The notes beneath the pieces are model-generated. The model worked only from the letters and a program-made list of their open reading frames with translations. It ran no database searches and was not told where the DNA came from. A stretch of 64,000 nt of DNA, taken from Paragonimus westermani (Eukaryota; Platyhelminthes; Trematoda; Plagiorchiida; Troglotrematidae). The stretch covers positions 71,536-135,535 of the forward strand of contig QNGE01001002.1 of the NCBI GenBank assembly GCA_008508345.1, read 5' to 3'. Made by a program: the position numbers and the translations under genes. Shown in pieces: positions 48,414-60,951 of the stretch (its first letter is position 1; each line of letters starts with the position of its first letter).

Positions 48414-48582
48414 AATGATGTGAGGAAGGCCAAACACAATGGCGTCACCTCAGATGCTATCGTCTTTGATGTCGCCAAGTTAGGTGGTCGCGTGCCACGT
48501 GGTCTCCTGAAAAGCAAACTAAGGGCTATGGTTTTCAAGAAGTACCTCACTGGATTGCCCCCCTTCTTGACAACAGAGTTTC

Positions 48583-49476
48583 AAAGTTAAAACCGGATCG
48601 GATCTTTTGTCTACCTACCTGATTTCTGCGGGGGGTTCTCAAGGGTCAGTGCTAGGTCCCCCATTGTTTCTTATTCATATCAACGACTTTCCGGATACCA
48701 CTTCCAACAACACCTTTCTATACGCCGATGACCTGAACATCCGGAATTTCACTGACCCCAGTGAACTACAGATTGGTCTTGACCTGATAAAACGCTGGTT
48801 GGACGATTGGAGTTTCTCACTAAATGACTAAGCGCCCATACATCGGCCGAGAGGACCCTGGAAATGCCTCCGTGATTCCTAGTACGTTCGGCAGAGTGCG
48901 CATCGCAGAAATCGATCTGAAGAAAGATCTGACCATCTGGTTGTCGTCAAACTTACTTTGCACGTATCACCACCAGATGGCGGCAAAAAGGGGTTTGCCA
49001 TTTTTAGGATGACAAGGCGCACTTTCCCGCACAGACGAAAAATCGCTTTGAACACTTTGCGGGGTTTGTATAAGACCGCTTATTGAGTATGCTAATTACG
49101 TCGTATATACCGGCCTGAAGTAAAACGTACTCACTGTTGAGCGTGTCTAATGAGTGGTTACGAAATTACTCATGGGCTTGAAAATGTCGCGTACGAGCCT
49201 CAGCTTGAAATTCTTGGTTCGTATCCACTAGAATCTCTATGACTCCGCGGTGATTCAATTCTCACACATTTTCTCTTTATAGTGAGACTCGTAGCGGATG
49301 ACAGCCGACCAGGGCAAAACAGGAGGTCTTTCAAGCTCTGTCCTCGAACGTTCCCTAGGCAGAAACTATTTTCCTACGAGGTTATTAACCGTTGGAATAG
49401 CCTTCTTTCTGGGGTCTTTAGCAGCGCCTCTAGGAATCGCTTCAAGGTACGGCTTGATTCTTACTTATTTAAAATC
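48583..49476 (+). repeat. 894-bp duplicated LINE segment, second copy
   Basis: Appears identical to 40763-41656, including its disabling stop and frameshift. Flanks differ on both sides. Confidence 0.92.
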
Positions 49477-49501
49477 TCCCTATGCGAGTTATCTTACTGA
49501 T

Positions 49502-49590
49502 CACGCTCATCTGAGCGTGTTTCTTACAAATGGGTTGAGAAATATACCATTATTATTATTATCATTATTATTATTACTATTATTATTACT
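49502..49590 (+). repeat. LINE 3' hairpin and ATT microsatellite
   Basis: CACGCTCA TC TGAGCGTG (49502-49519) is a perfect 8-bp hairpin. It is followed by TTTCT...AGAAA pairing potential and an imperfect ATT run (49549-49590). CR1-type LINEs often end in a hairpin and short repeat recognised by their own RT. Copy C lacks this block. Confidence 0.7.
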
Positions 49591-49740
49591 CTGTTCTTTT
49601 CATTTTTTAATCTCCAAGATTGGTACTACACTGTGTTATCAACTGCTGCCTGCCAGATCAACAGACGCCGAATACGAAAAACTGACTGAATCTTAGCACC
49701 TTGAGCGTATTCCTCAATTCTTTTTCAATGATCGTGCTTA

Positions 49741-50029
49741 TATTCTCCTATGTGCTGTATCCTCTGAAATCTATATTTTCCTCTTCGATTAATTCAGGCG
49801 TTGAATTTCATTATTTCTCTCTGTGGTTCCTTCTGCCGACGAATTCTTTTAAATTTCCATACGGAAGTTGGATATAGCCTGTTGAAGTGTGTAAACTAGG
49901 CTGGTGCTCACTGATCTGGCTGCGAATCAAGCAACAACGCCCGCGCCGCTAACGCGGATATTTGGTGTGAACTAGCGACCTGATAAAAATCATAAAATAT
50001 CATGAAGGGTGCAGTGCATATGGCAAAAT
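49741..50029. other. spacer between opposite LINE copies, nothing identified
   Basis: AT-rich stretch between plus-strand copy B and minus-strand copy D. Confidence 0.4.
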
Positions 50030-50394
50030 GTATCAGAATTTATCGCCATGTGCCAACACTGAAGACATGCCAGTAAGCAGACGGAAATAATGCGTGTTCA
50101 TTATGGAGCAACTATTAAGAGGTATCAAATGTGCGGGAGAAGGATTAAGCTGCAGCTCAAGATTATGAAGCTTACTCTCGAAATTCCCTGCCAACCGCGA
50201 AAGCATCAAGTCTTCTGCAAGTGTATCCCAGTGATTTCTGGGGTTTTGAGACAGATGTGATTTAGTCTTCTCGTGGTCAGACAGGGGTTTGCCCACCTTT
50301 GGAGGTTGTCCACTGAGAGCTTGCAGCCGTGTCGATCTAGGAAGTCCAGATTGATATGAATCAGTTCAATGGGTCAGTATATGGCAGGCAAGGA

Positions 50395-52350
50395 TCAGAA
50401 AGCCTCGTGATCGCCGATGGGGCAGCTAGTATACTGCCGGTCTCTCAAGACTTTGTGAGTATAACAGCCTTCCGAGCCTTGTATTGGAAAATTGACCACA
50501 ATCGCGACCCCCTCCAGCGTTATCTCATGAAGCATTAAAGGTTGCTGGCCAAGCTGGGTGCAGCACTCGAGGTGAATTCTCACAAACGCGCTGAGCTCGC
50601 GGAAAATACCGCCCATCAACACTTCGAAGTCTCGATTAACCATCTGTGGCATGCGGGTGAGTTTGCTGGCAGTGTGGTATGATTGGTTGGTAGTCTCAAC
50701 GTCAGCAGAGAGAAGAAACGCGAAATTCACCTGTTTTCTCACAACAGGCAGTTCCGCTTCACTTAGTGTGTACGTGGATGTGATGATGACAACACAATAA
50801 TCAATTAACACTGTGTTTTCTTGAAGAATTTTTGGCAGTAGCCACTCCGCTGATTACATCCAAAACCGTTTCAGGGGCCTGCAGAGGGCCTGGAGCCCTC
50901 TTGAATTAATCACGATCTGCCACATCTTAATGTCATCAGCAAACATTAACGAAGGCGCTCCCAGGAGGTTCGAGTGTTTATCAGCATAAATCGAGAAAAG
51001 ACGAGGCTCTGAAGTCAAGTCCTGTGACAACCCCATAATTGCAGCATGTTGAAGGAAATACTTGTCCCCAAACGGACGCACCGCCCCCCGGCTCGAAAGA
51101 AGGAACGTTTTCGTCGTAAAACCGTCCCGTCCAATCCCAAGGGATGTAGTTTCATACACGGCCCCTGACGATTCATTTTGTCAAGGGCTTTGCTACAGTT
51201 ATTGTAAACTATATCTATGGGTTGGCCTTGATCTACTAACCCTGCCGTATTCTCTTTCGCCGCAAGGCATGTGAGACAAGAGTTTCTGCGCTCAAGCCGT
51301 GTTGTGCTGGACTAAGAATCCGAAAACAGGTCAAGAACGTTACTGTCCTTTCTCATACCAACATTGACCCTTGTCAGGCTAACAGGTCGAATTTTAGCAG
51401 GTGCCATCCACTCCCTCTTCCTAAGTATAAGCTACGATACCGCCTCGCGCCACTTCGCGGAGGAGGCTCCATTTTTAATGGACTGCCGAAAGGCCAGAGT
51501 AAGTAGACTGCATTGGACGCGCGTAAACTAACAAACTGGTTTTGGCCCATGCCCATCCGATCCAGAAGTCCTTGTGGTATTCAGCTGCCCCATCAATCGG
51601 AGAGTTTTAGCCCCGAAGACCTCCATATTTTGTAAGAAAGGGTGCTGTTTGAATTTCTTCATTTTTCTGGATAAAGCAGCAAGCTCCACTATGAATGTGT
51701 TAACACGCTGGTCCTCCAATAGGCATGCGTTATTGAAACCGGAATGAGCAAGACACCCAGCTTCATTGACAAACAAGGGTATCAAGGTACTCTGCTGCCC
51801 ACAACTTTTCACGCATCCCAAGAAATATTTCGGATGGGCAGTGTTAGCTACCTCTCCTGCATATCGTAACCTGGAAGCTCTGAAAAACTGCTTATAAGCA
51901 ACTGGAGCTACTCTACAAGCCACAAAAGTCGTATTAGATGGAGCACCGATATATACCCTCCAAGCATTCACCCATTCCCGAATCGCCTTTCTTGGTCATT
52001 CCATGGGCTTCTGGGTAGTCCGTTCAATGGTTAGGAGGGTGCGTGCCAGCGCACACCTCTGGCATGCTGACGTTTCTATGGTTCAGACAACTGTTTGGTG
52101 CGTGTCCACGGAAGAACTGCAGTGCATCAAACTGTTTAGAATTAAGGCTTCTGTAAACAACATTTACTGTCAGCAGTCCTCCTGGACACGTGTTCGTGCA
52201 CAGGCCTAAGGCTGTGACAGGTCTGTCGGAAGAGCCGAACGAATCGGTCTTCGTTACTTCAAGGTTATCATTGGCGTACGCAGCAATACCACCTTCCAAT
52301 CTTTGACGTATCCCACCAGTTCTTAAAAGTATATAGTCTGTTAGAAACAT
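50395..52350 (-). pseudogene. LINE copy D ORF2 (endonuclease, RT)
   Basis: In order on the minus strand: EGGIAAYANDNLEVTKTD and LTVNVVYRSLN (endonuclease), STLIPLFVNEAGCLAHSGF (linker), LRLMGQLNTTRTSGSDGHGP and AKIRPVSLTRVNVGM (fingers), ALDKMNRQGPCMKLHPLGLD (motif A region), SLMFADDIKMWQIV at about 50900-50945 (palm, Asp-Asp kept), DYCVVIITSTYTLSEAELPV, VRIHLECCTQLG (thumb). Motif A is worn (ALDKMN for AFDKVN). Confidence 0.75.
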
Positions 52351-52531
52351 CCTGCTATCGTGTTTATTTAGTGATAGCCATGTTTCGGTGGTTGCAAGGA
52401 TTTCTGACTGTCGACCATCAACTTAATCCTGCATTCCATTCACCTATCCCCACACATTGGACACATTGCTGAGAAATATTTGAAGGAAGCTAGGGCCGCT
52501 ATTCCGGGGTCGTGAGCCAGCAACACCTGTT

Positions 52532-53449
52532 TCAAAATGGTGGTAGAGGATTATCGGCAAACCAGCAGAAAACCCACACACCTGAGTCCACGTTCACTTG
52601 CAGCACATCATGCCCTTTGGCCCCTGAGGCTTCTTTTTGTTTGATACGATCAGCAAGAGGCAGACCTCCGTGAACTATTACTCTAAGTCCCCTGCGTCTG
52701 AACGTGAACCGTAAGAATGCTTTACGTTCCTCACTAATGGACAAGTCTACTCTCAGTAGCCAGGGTTCTGGAGTTGCAGGGCTTCCTAAAGTGTTGCCTT
52801 GGGGAGTATGTTTGTAAGTTGTGACACCAAGAAACCATGGATGTGGAGGCTTTGTCACGCACACTTCAAACCAGATGAGGTCGGTCACCACGCGATCCTT
52901 CGGGAGTTTCTCCACTGATTTCTTTACATTTCAAAGAATGAGGCTGGAGTCCGTTAAACTTACCATGTCGTTATACACGTTTTGCACGGCCTCTCGTAAG
53001 CGCAGGGTCACTGCTTTATGGGGACATCCGCGTTGAATGCAGGCTAGACGCATTTGACGTGTGCCCTTCCAGTTTGTTTGTGGGGGATGTTATAGCAACC
53101 TCAGACAACCATGGAAAACCCACAAAAGTACTGGGGTTGACAATCACAATTCTCTTAGACTTCCCTTTTCGTTTTCACGCACTGACCTTGCGAGTTGAAG
53201 TTTCCAAAGGATATTTTCATTGATCTCTAGAAGCTGCCTGCCGTTCGCGGAGTTGAGCAAGTTACCGCCATTGATTGACGTTGCCGTCGGACTGGTGGCA
53301 GCAGTGACGTAGCTCGGTGTACTCGTGAAGGTCTCAGCAGCAGTAGCACTTTTTAACACGAACTGTGGGCTGACTGCAGCTGTGAAATCTGGTGGAGTGA
53401 CTGCAGGAGACGAATAATCTACACCTGAGAAAAAGGAGTAAGTAGCCAT
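52532..53449 (-). pseudogene. LINE copy D ORF1
   Basis: The frame opens MATYSFFSGVDYSSP with a Ser/Thr/Ala-rich N-terminus and a possible short coil (RQLLEINENILWKLQLA). After a shift it continues VVTDLIWFEVCVTKPPHPWF, EPWLLRVDLSISEERKAFL, GLPLADRIKQKEA, like the RNA-binding segment of CR1 ORF1 proteins. The N-terminal part is assigned mainly by position. Confidence 0.55.
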
Positions 53450-55375
53450 TTTGTTACATTTTGACCCCGATCGACTAATAATTAGGATATGGGAACGCGC
53501 AACGGTTGAATCGTTTGAATCGACTCTGTCACACCGTCAGCCTCGCGATCACTCGTCGAAAATTGAGCCGCCAGTCGGTCGAGCTGACTCAACTTGGACG
53601 GGACATTCCTGAGTATGACGTCGTAACTGGCCCTCTTACGAAATTCCGGGGCAGCGGTGAGTATAGTAGAACGACATTGCACTCTGACTCACACGGAGGC
53701 GATATTGATCGAAGTGGAGGCCTGAGCAGTGCTTGCGGTACCAACAGGCGCACCTGCAACAATGCGTATCTCTTGCAAAGTAGTGAAGGCATTAATGATC
53801 CTCACCCATCAGATTTCCTGGTTCTCGTTTTATTCTCCATATTCAGGTAAAAAAAGACGAAGAGGAAACAGAGCAAGTGGAAGTGAATCAATCACTTGCA
53901 GGTGATAACTGTAGGGTCGGTGCTGGGTCGCTGCAGTGGATAGTGTGTAAATTGCGGCAGCCAAGCAGTTAATCCTTTTTATGGCAGAAGTAACTGGACA
54001 GTTTTTCAGGCTTTCCACGTTAATGATAACACTTCACGTAAGCGATCTGTGGCGGTAAAGCTGTTTCTCCGTTTCCCTTCATAAAGTACACCGACCGCCT
54101 TGATCTTCGATTTGTTAACCATCGGTGTTGGGAGTGCCGCCCAGCCAATGAGACGCTCGTCTGATTCCTGAAGGGTCAACTGGAGTCTTCATTGACGTTC
54201 GTCCTGTTTGTCGGATAGCATGTGACTGCGACGAATTTTCTGTCGTGCCCATCTACCTTGCACCTCTACTTGTTGAACTGAAGTCCGCTTGCCTATGGTG
54301 AGTAAATCGATAGGTCATTTCCCCCCTTACGACTTTTGCTTCGCGTTAGCATAAGGCGGGTAGAACGTGGGGCATACCAACCAATGGGTAAGGAACTAGC
54401 TCCGCGATACACCCTTGACTGTTTACCATTTAGTCGATTGCACGACTACAGCAGCGGTGGGCCCGCTTACCTTCTGACGCTGTTTTTTACCGCTTAATTT
54501 TTGACAACATTCGTAATGCTTGTTCGCACCCGGGTGCTTGTATTTTGACATAACGAAGATAGGCCAAGATTGTTTGTATATAGCGTACACAAACCCAGAG
54601 GTGGTTTAAGCAAACTGAGGACGTTTTCACAACGTCGAAAACAACGTTTGTCAGAACCAAGCATTCATCCCTAGGCGGGTTCCATTCCGACGTTGCAGAA
54701 AACGTTCATAGTCTGCTTCATTGTTTCTCCCAATCTGCCTCACACCTTCTTAAGTGGATCCACCATAAAACGCGCTAGGAAATCAGAGGTAAAATAATTG
54801 TATGACCTGTTCAGTTAATATGAACTTGGCGATGAGTCCATATCTCAAGTGTGGCATGATATGAGATATCTTCCGGATTTTTGAAGGCCGGACGGCGTCA
54901 TCATTCAGCAACTGTGTACAGAAAATTTACCATCAAAATCCCTTGGAATTTACCGAAGAATGACACCCGGTCGAGAGGTCCATCCGTTCCCAACGAAAGT
55001 ATATGTCCCCGCCTCCCCCGATCACCAAAAAAATTTTCTGCAAATTTTTCCGCGACTAACTACATGGAACACTGATCAAATTCTTCGCCAATACATCCAC
55101 GTCATCCTCCAAGCACCTTTTTTTGGCACGACCTTGAGCATTAGGCCAGTGATCACCTTGCGGAATCCCAATCGATGTAACAACTCAACTATTTCATCGA
55201 ATTTTGTAGATCCCAGGTACAATCGTCTAAGAACTGTGTAGCTCAAAAGTTTCTTTCTAAATTTGAAATTTCCCTCTACATAATGTCCGTTTTATTGCTC
55301 TATTCACATAACTGACTCATTGTGCAATTTACAATTTTGGTGTTCAAATATGTATATGCTTAAAGATCTGTACGT
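53450..55375. other. no gene identified; may include 5' leader of LINE copy D
   Basis: Open frames on both strands below 115 codons, none recognised. The part next to 53450 may be the 5' untranslated leader of copy D on the minus strand. Confidence 0.35.
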
Positions 55376-55436
55376 TGATCACGCTCTCCTGAGCATGTTT
55401 CTCACGAATGCGTCGAGAAATATAGCATTATTATAA
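55376..55436 (+). repeat. isolated LINE 3' tail (hairpin plus ATT)
   Basis: TGATCACGCTCTCCTGAGCATGTTTCTC, continuing to GTCGAGAAATATAGCATTATTAT, matches 49497-49560 of LINE copy B with few changes. No LINE coding sequence was recognised upstream, so it is a very short, 5'-truncated insertion. Confidence 0.65.
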
Positions 55437-58400
55437 CGCATTGTCTGTCTTAAATGGTGTCAGCCAGGTTGGCAAATTAGTTATCATTACAGAAAAGATG
55501 ATGAAGTGTTTTTGTCACAACCAGTCTGTGCAACAGTCAGCCATTTCCTGTCGGTTTACTTCAGCTCTTTCAACGAACGAAAACGTGGAACCCGTTGCAG
55601 AGTGAATACACATTTGTGTGGAAAAAATGAACCCACAGTTTAGCACGCTTGAAAGATGCCTGTCCAGAAAATCATAGGCGGTTTAATTTATGCTTTCCAC
55701 CAAGCTGTTATTGGCACCATCAAAAATTTAACGGAGTGGATAGAAGTGAACATAGCTGGGAACTTAGGGAACCCTCTGTCCGTCACTGCCCAATGGCTGT
55801 CGCCGGCTTAGCAGATATTGGTCATCAGTGTGAATTAACACCTTGCTACAGGAGACAGCCAGTTTTTCTCGACCACGTAGGCGAAATCCAGCGGAACGTG
55901 ACAACCAGGAAATACCATTCACAATAATAGATTCGAAATGAAGTAGAGTTGCTCACTGATCTCCACGTGAATTCGTGATTGATCTACCAAACACTATTAC
56001 CAAAACATTTGAAAATAGGGATAGGGAGCGACCCAGTCAAAGACACAGGTGAGCATTCGCCTAGCCGACGCTTCCTACAACTGGCATGCTACTGAATCCT
56101 ACCGATGGCTGCATGAGACACAGGACAGAGCTCTGCAAGTTATTCCGTCACAATATCTGAACAAAGCTGTCATTAAAGACAACGATTGAGGTCCCACGAT
56201 GCTCTTCAGCATGATACTACAACTGCCGTCTGAAAGGTTGAATACCACTGACTCCACTAGTGTTTCTGGCAGTAAGTCTAAAAAGGACACTCCTGCATCA
56301 GAAGCTAATGTTTCTAAACGTAAGTTGGAGAATCCGTTGGGTTAAATTTAAACGATGGTCGTGCAGGATCTGCATGGGAACCGCCGTGCAAATATTTCTG
56401 ATGGTGAAGTAAAACAAGGCGAACTCTGTTAGGAATTATTTGGCCTTAACGGGTTTGCCAGCCTTCCTAGCTGAACAATTCCAGCTAACCGATAGCAACA
56501 CAACAAGATTTGGGGGACACTACGACCGCATTTTGTGGCCCCAACTAGAAAGCTGTTCTATCACGGATAATCTGTCCCAATGTTGAGCCAAAGATCGGGG
56601 TATAAACTTTTCGATAAGGGCCAGCGTATGTACAGGAAGTTAAAAATCATGTACATGACTCTCCAGACGGTCGTACCAAATTGGTAGACTGAGGAATAGC
56701 ACACGTAATTTCGAATATTGGGTCAGCCATTCGGATATTCCTTACAACTTAGTTCCACCTAAAGAGTGACTTATGTCCATCTGGTTTCTAGTTCGTAACC
56801 ACTTACATTTATTGATATTTGATGGGACGTCACTTCTGAGCGACACACCGCGTAGAAGAACATCAGCATATACGAAGGTGTCAACGTCGCGGGAGGTTTT
56901 GTTACCATCTGCATGCAGTAGAATTTACAACATTCTGGGCTTAGTACCGTTTTAGGGATGTAAAAGGTCGGGGCCCAAGAATTTAACCTCGAGGTCTTAC
57001 ACGACAAGAATCTTATTAAATGACTTGAGTTCATTCTCACTTATCTGACAAAGGCGATTTCACAGATAGTTTTTAGGGCATTCAGGCAGCATGCTTCCCA
57101 AACCTAATGTTTAAATGCTGTTTCATTCAGCGCCACCAACCATGTTGTTAAACGCCTTGGAAGTATGAAGGAAAACGATGGCCATAAAGTCGGCAATGTC
57201 CAGAGGAGCCATCCGCAAACTTCGGTGGAGTTACCTGAAAGGTATTAATATTTATATGGGACGCTGATCTCAGCTGAGTTCTTTCGAAAACTGCCTTGTG
57301 CTATACTACTTAAGAAGGAATTTAAAAGTTCATGATCTAGTAGCCGTTTTGTTTCTGATGTCACATAACATTATCAGATAATATCTTCCTAGCTTCAGCA
57401 GTTCCGTTAATGAGCCCCGGAATGAGACCAGGGACCCAGGTTACCCGGTCCTGACATCAGGCAGGCCTCAGACTTTTTGAAAAAACATGGGAAGGAAGCT
57501 GATATGGCGCCGTCCTTCGCCTCATCAGTACCAATGTGACAGCACCATGGCAGGAAAAATTGAGATCATGTCGCTCACATGTCAGTCTTGTTGAGAATGT
57601 AAGAAATAGACTTCTGAAGTGGCTGCGGATGTTAGACTCGGGCGTCTATTGATTCGTCGAGGAAGGCTCAGTTTACTCGCAATGCTCATGGATACCTTGA
57701 ACATGGAATATTGGTGTCTGTGACTCAGCGAACGCCTAGTAAGCGTTTCATTAGACCCACTGAGGAACCGAATCCAATACAAAAACGACCGTGCGGACGC
57801 TTATCAATAAGGTGCTTGACAATGAATCCACCGAATTTACGTCTGAAAGCAACCGTTCACGTGAACGTGGCCAGGTAGAAGGATTCGCACAATAGCGAGG
57901 AGATGAAGTGTGGGTGAAACTAGCAGTTCAAACAAACAAGGGCTCGTGTAGTGATCAAAACTCTGGGACGAGTAGCAGGTAGTTAACTAGTTCGAGCTTA
58001 ATGTTAGCTTCTGTGCAGTAAAGGTGGGAGGACGGAAGTTTTGGATAGACTTACGAGTACCTCCCAACTCACAAGTTATATTTTAGATGGCAATAACTAA
58101 AGTAATTATTTAAAACATATCAAGCAGTGTTGTTCCAGTCTCACAGTTTTGCAGCCGTGTAATTCGTGAAGAGCTCTCTTGATTTGCAGTTGGTTTATCT
58201 ATCACACCAGACCAATCAGAGCACCTGTGGATGGTTGCAGTCGCGTCGTTACGACTGGTAGACCAAATCATAACCCGTTATTTTCTGCAGACTGCCGTTC
58301 TGGAAACTGGGATTAACGCAGGTCAGCAATGTGAAGGTAGGACGGATAGGCTACGCGAGAAACGGTGTGAGAGGTGGGCAGTATTACACCTTAGAAATAT

Positions 58401-58649
58401 ACCGAGCTGATTGTCCATCGGTGAGTAATTCACCGCAAGGTTAATTCAAATGCCCACATCAGTGTTTGCAACGGAGGTTTGTGGCTGTAACCATGGTGGT
58501 TTCAGATTAAGAAGAACAACACCTGGCAAGAATGGAACAGATGGTAGCAGAGACGATGATCAAGAACCTTTTACCAAACCTACGACTCAACAAAGGCAGC
58601 TGCTCCAGCTGTGGGTGCTGAATGTGCGTTAACTGGGGTGTGTAAGGGA
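55437..58649. other. no gene identified
   Basis: Anonymous sequence. A minus-strand stretch at 56770-57040 has a faint RT-like TFVYADVLL, judged too weak to call. Confidence 0.4.
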
Positions 58650-59744
58650 AGGGCATTGTGATGCAGTGTTTGTTCCGTGAATTGGGCTATGTCTGTCGTT
58701 GCACGTGTGGCTGGTGACTTAGAAGGCGATGGTCAGTGAGTGTTTTTTGAATGCGATATGATGCATGTGGTTGGCGTTGTGCGTCTGTGTGTTGTGTCGC
58801 TGTGCATCCGTTTACCTGGTGGTGCCAGTGCGTTTAGCAAACTGTTCGTCCGATTCTGGCAGGTGTGCTGGTGGTGGTCGTGCTTTTTCTTTGTGAGTGT
58901 AGTTCGTGTGATCGGCGGGCGTGCTGCAGGCATTCGCGTGCATTCGCGGTGCTTGCGTATGTCGTGTTGATTTTTGTGTTGCCCACGTTTGAGCATGAGG
59001 GTGCGCGTATTGTGCACTTGTCAGATCGGGCAGGCTAAATTCAATCACGGATAGTGTGTGTGAACCTGTCCGTTCCATGCGCAGCCTGCACGGTTGGTCT
59101 TCTAATTTTGTTTGACCGATCGATCTGTCAGGTATTTAGTTTTCCCTGTGACGCGGTGTTTTGCCTGTGATATTTGTTTTTGCCGTGACAGTCGTTTTGA
59201 CTGTTGTGCTGTATTGTCCTGTGTGGACAAGCAAACGTTGTTTGCTTGCTGAACGGTTTTCTAGATTTCTACCTGCTGCGTGTATGCATGTCTACTGACA
59301 CGTTTTTTGGTTGATGTACTTCCATGTTTTTGCACAGATGTGTGTGTATTTGTTCTTGATGCGGTGGTAGCGTTTGGTTGTCGGCATGTGTTTTTGTTTT
59401 GCGTGTTGGCTGTTATGTTTATCTGTCCATCGTCAAGTCGGTTGAACGGTGATTGTTCTTACATTTGTGACACAAATGTTTAGTGTGATCCGTGTCCGCT
59501 TGCACGCTGCCGTTCTTTTACCGATCGATTTGGTCATTACACGTGATTTTCTTCCTGATCTGAAAGCTGGTGTACGGACGTTTATTCCTCAGTTGTATAG
59601 TTCAGGTACATGTCGTGTAGAATTGGTGCGCAGCTTTTGTAAATGTTTTTCGCGTGCATTCGAGACCTGCGTACGAAACTGGACGTATTCGCTTTTGTGT
59701 GTGTCTCCTAAGTGTCTCCTTGGGTGTCTGTGGGCTTCTATCTA
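58650..59744 (-). other. GT-rich strand-asymmetric tract beside a Penelope-like element
   Basis: For about 1.1 kb the plus strand is dominated by T and G. The minus strand is correspondingly A/C rich and its open frames are Thr/His/Arg rich (58733-59017). It lies downstream of the Penelope-like 3' region in the element's direction. Whether it is part of the element is unknown. Confidence 0.4.
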
Positions 59745-60170
59745 TTCTTTTCTTCGGCTTTGTTGGTGTACTGTATGGTGGATGGTCTGCCTGGCTTTTC
59801 ATAGTTCAATGAGAATTTTGTTTTCATCCTCATCACTAACCTGCACTCCTAAACTGGAATGCTTCTTGTATTACACTCCACAAATCTTTTTCCTTAGTTT
59901 AGATCTCGTCATTGCAGCCTCTCTCTGTTTAACTTCCGAGAGATGAGTTTCCTTTCCTTATTAGCCACTCAGCTGGTTAGCCAATATTGGCCGGCTGGAC
60001 ACAAAGGCCTCACTGGCACACCTCCCTGACTTATTCCTTCGGGTGTACATTGGATGTATGGTGTATGGGTAGAACCGTAAATGGTGTAGCGCAAGCCAAT
60101 TGCAGTGACGGTTAATCGCAGGCGTCCCTTGGCTTTGGTCACTGTGACAGGCTGATCCGAATACGATACC
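59745..60170 (-). repeat. Penelope-like 3' region, minus strand
   Basis: In reverse complement this follows 25181-25630 almost throughout: ATTCGGATCAGCCTGTCACA, GTGTCCAGCCGGCCAA, GGCTAATAAGGAAAGG, AGTGTAATACAAGAAGCATT, CTATGAAAAGCCAGGCAGAC. Homology starts near the stop codon of the endonuclease ORF, so only the 3' untranslated portion is kept here. Confidence 0.8.
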
Positions 60171-60951
60171 GTAAAGCGAGACAGTTCTTACCTTTAGCTA
60201 ACCATCGGGTGATAACTGGTTTTTCCTCGCTTTTCAAGCTGCAAATATATTACGTGAATATCTCCCTTGTGGACACCGGACTGACGACTTGAACTATCGG
60301 CGGTTAATTGTTCTCAGCATAAACCTTCACTGACATTCAGAGATGTACGAACACCCAGTAAATGAATAGTCCCAGAGAAGTTGCTGGCACTTTGATAATC
60401 GCGCGTTCCTTGTCTGCAAATATTCAGCTTGTCCAACTGGAAAACATGACGACCACGCATTTCAACGTCATCCTACAGTGTGCTCCACCTTTTCAGCTTG
60501 CGAGCAAAGCAGACTGAGGGATGGCAAGTCCCTCGGTTACGCTGCTCATAACTTCGAGGTAGGCTAAGGTAATCGGATGCCAGTTGATGCAACAGTTGAG
60601 TGGATGTGCGTGCAACCACAAACTATAGGGATTTCACTCGTCTTACGCTTCTTGTTGTTGACAAAACAACCTAAAAGTGTCGGGATTCCAGAGTTATTGA
60701 TCTGCACCTGAGTCTCAACACGCAGAAATATCCTGTGGAATCGCCGCTGGAGACCAAAGCCAAGAGTTACTGAGTGTTCTCCAAATTTACCATTGCAGCG
60801 TTGTCATGCGAAATTCAGAGTGAACTCACCAGACAAAAGACCATCATCCTATCAGATATGAAAAAGGCGGAGTTAGGCACCCGTGTACTTTGGGAACTGC
60901 CAGCTGATCAGCCAACGGATGAGGTAAAATGCGCTACCAGTAGCGATTTGA

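Larger units (their letters stand above)
48414..49740 (+). mobile_element. 5'-truncated CR1-like LINE (copy B)
   Basis: Opens within RT motif A (VRKAKHNGVTSDAIVFDVAK), then from 48583 carries the 894-bp block identical to copy C. It ends with a 3' untranslated part that has a hairpin, an ATT repeat and CTGCTGCCTGCCAG. The palm YADD is present but the frame breaks after SFSLND. Confidence 0.78.
50030..53449 (-). mobile_element. CR1-like LINE, nearly complete, minus strand (copy D)
   Basis: Reads from 53449 downward through ORF1, endonuclease, linker, RT fingers, palm and thumb in the right order over 3.4 kb. It is more diverged from copies A-C than they are from each other, so it is a different subfamily. 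Frameshifts separate the modules. Confidence 0.78.

Noticed and set aside
56771..57040. Minus-strand TFVYADVLLRGVS as a reverse transcriptase
   Set aside because: One weak motif without the second Asp and without neighbouring RT blocks.
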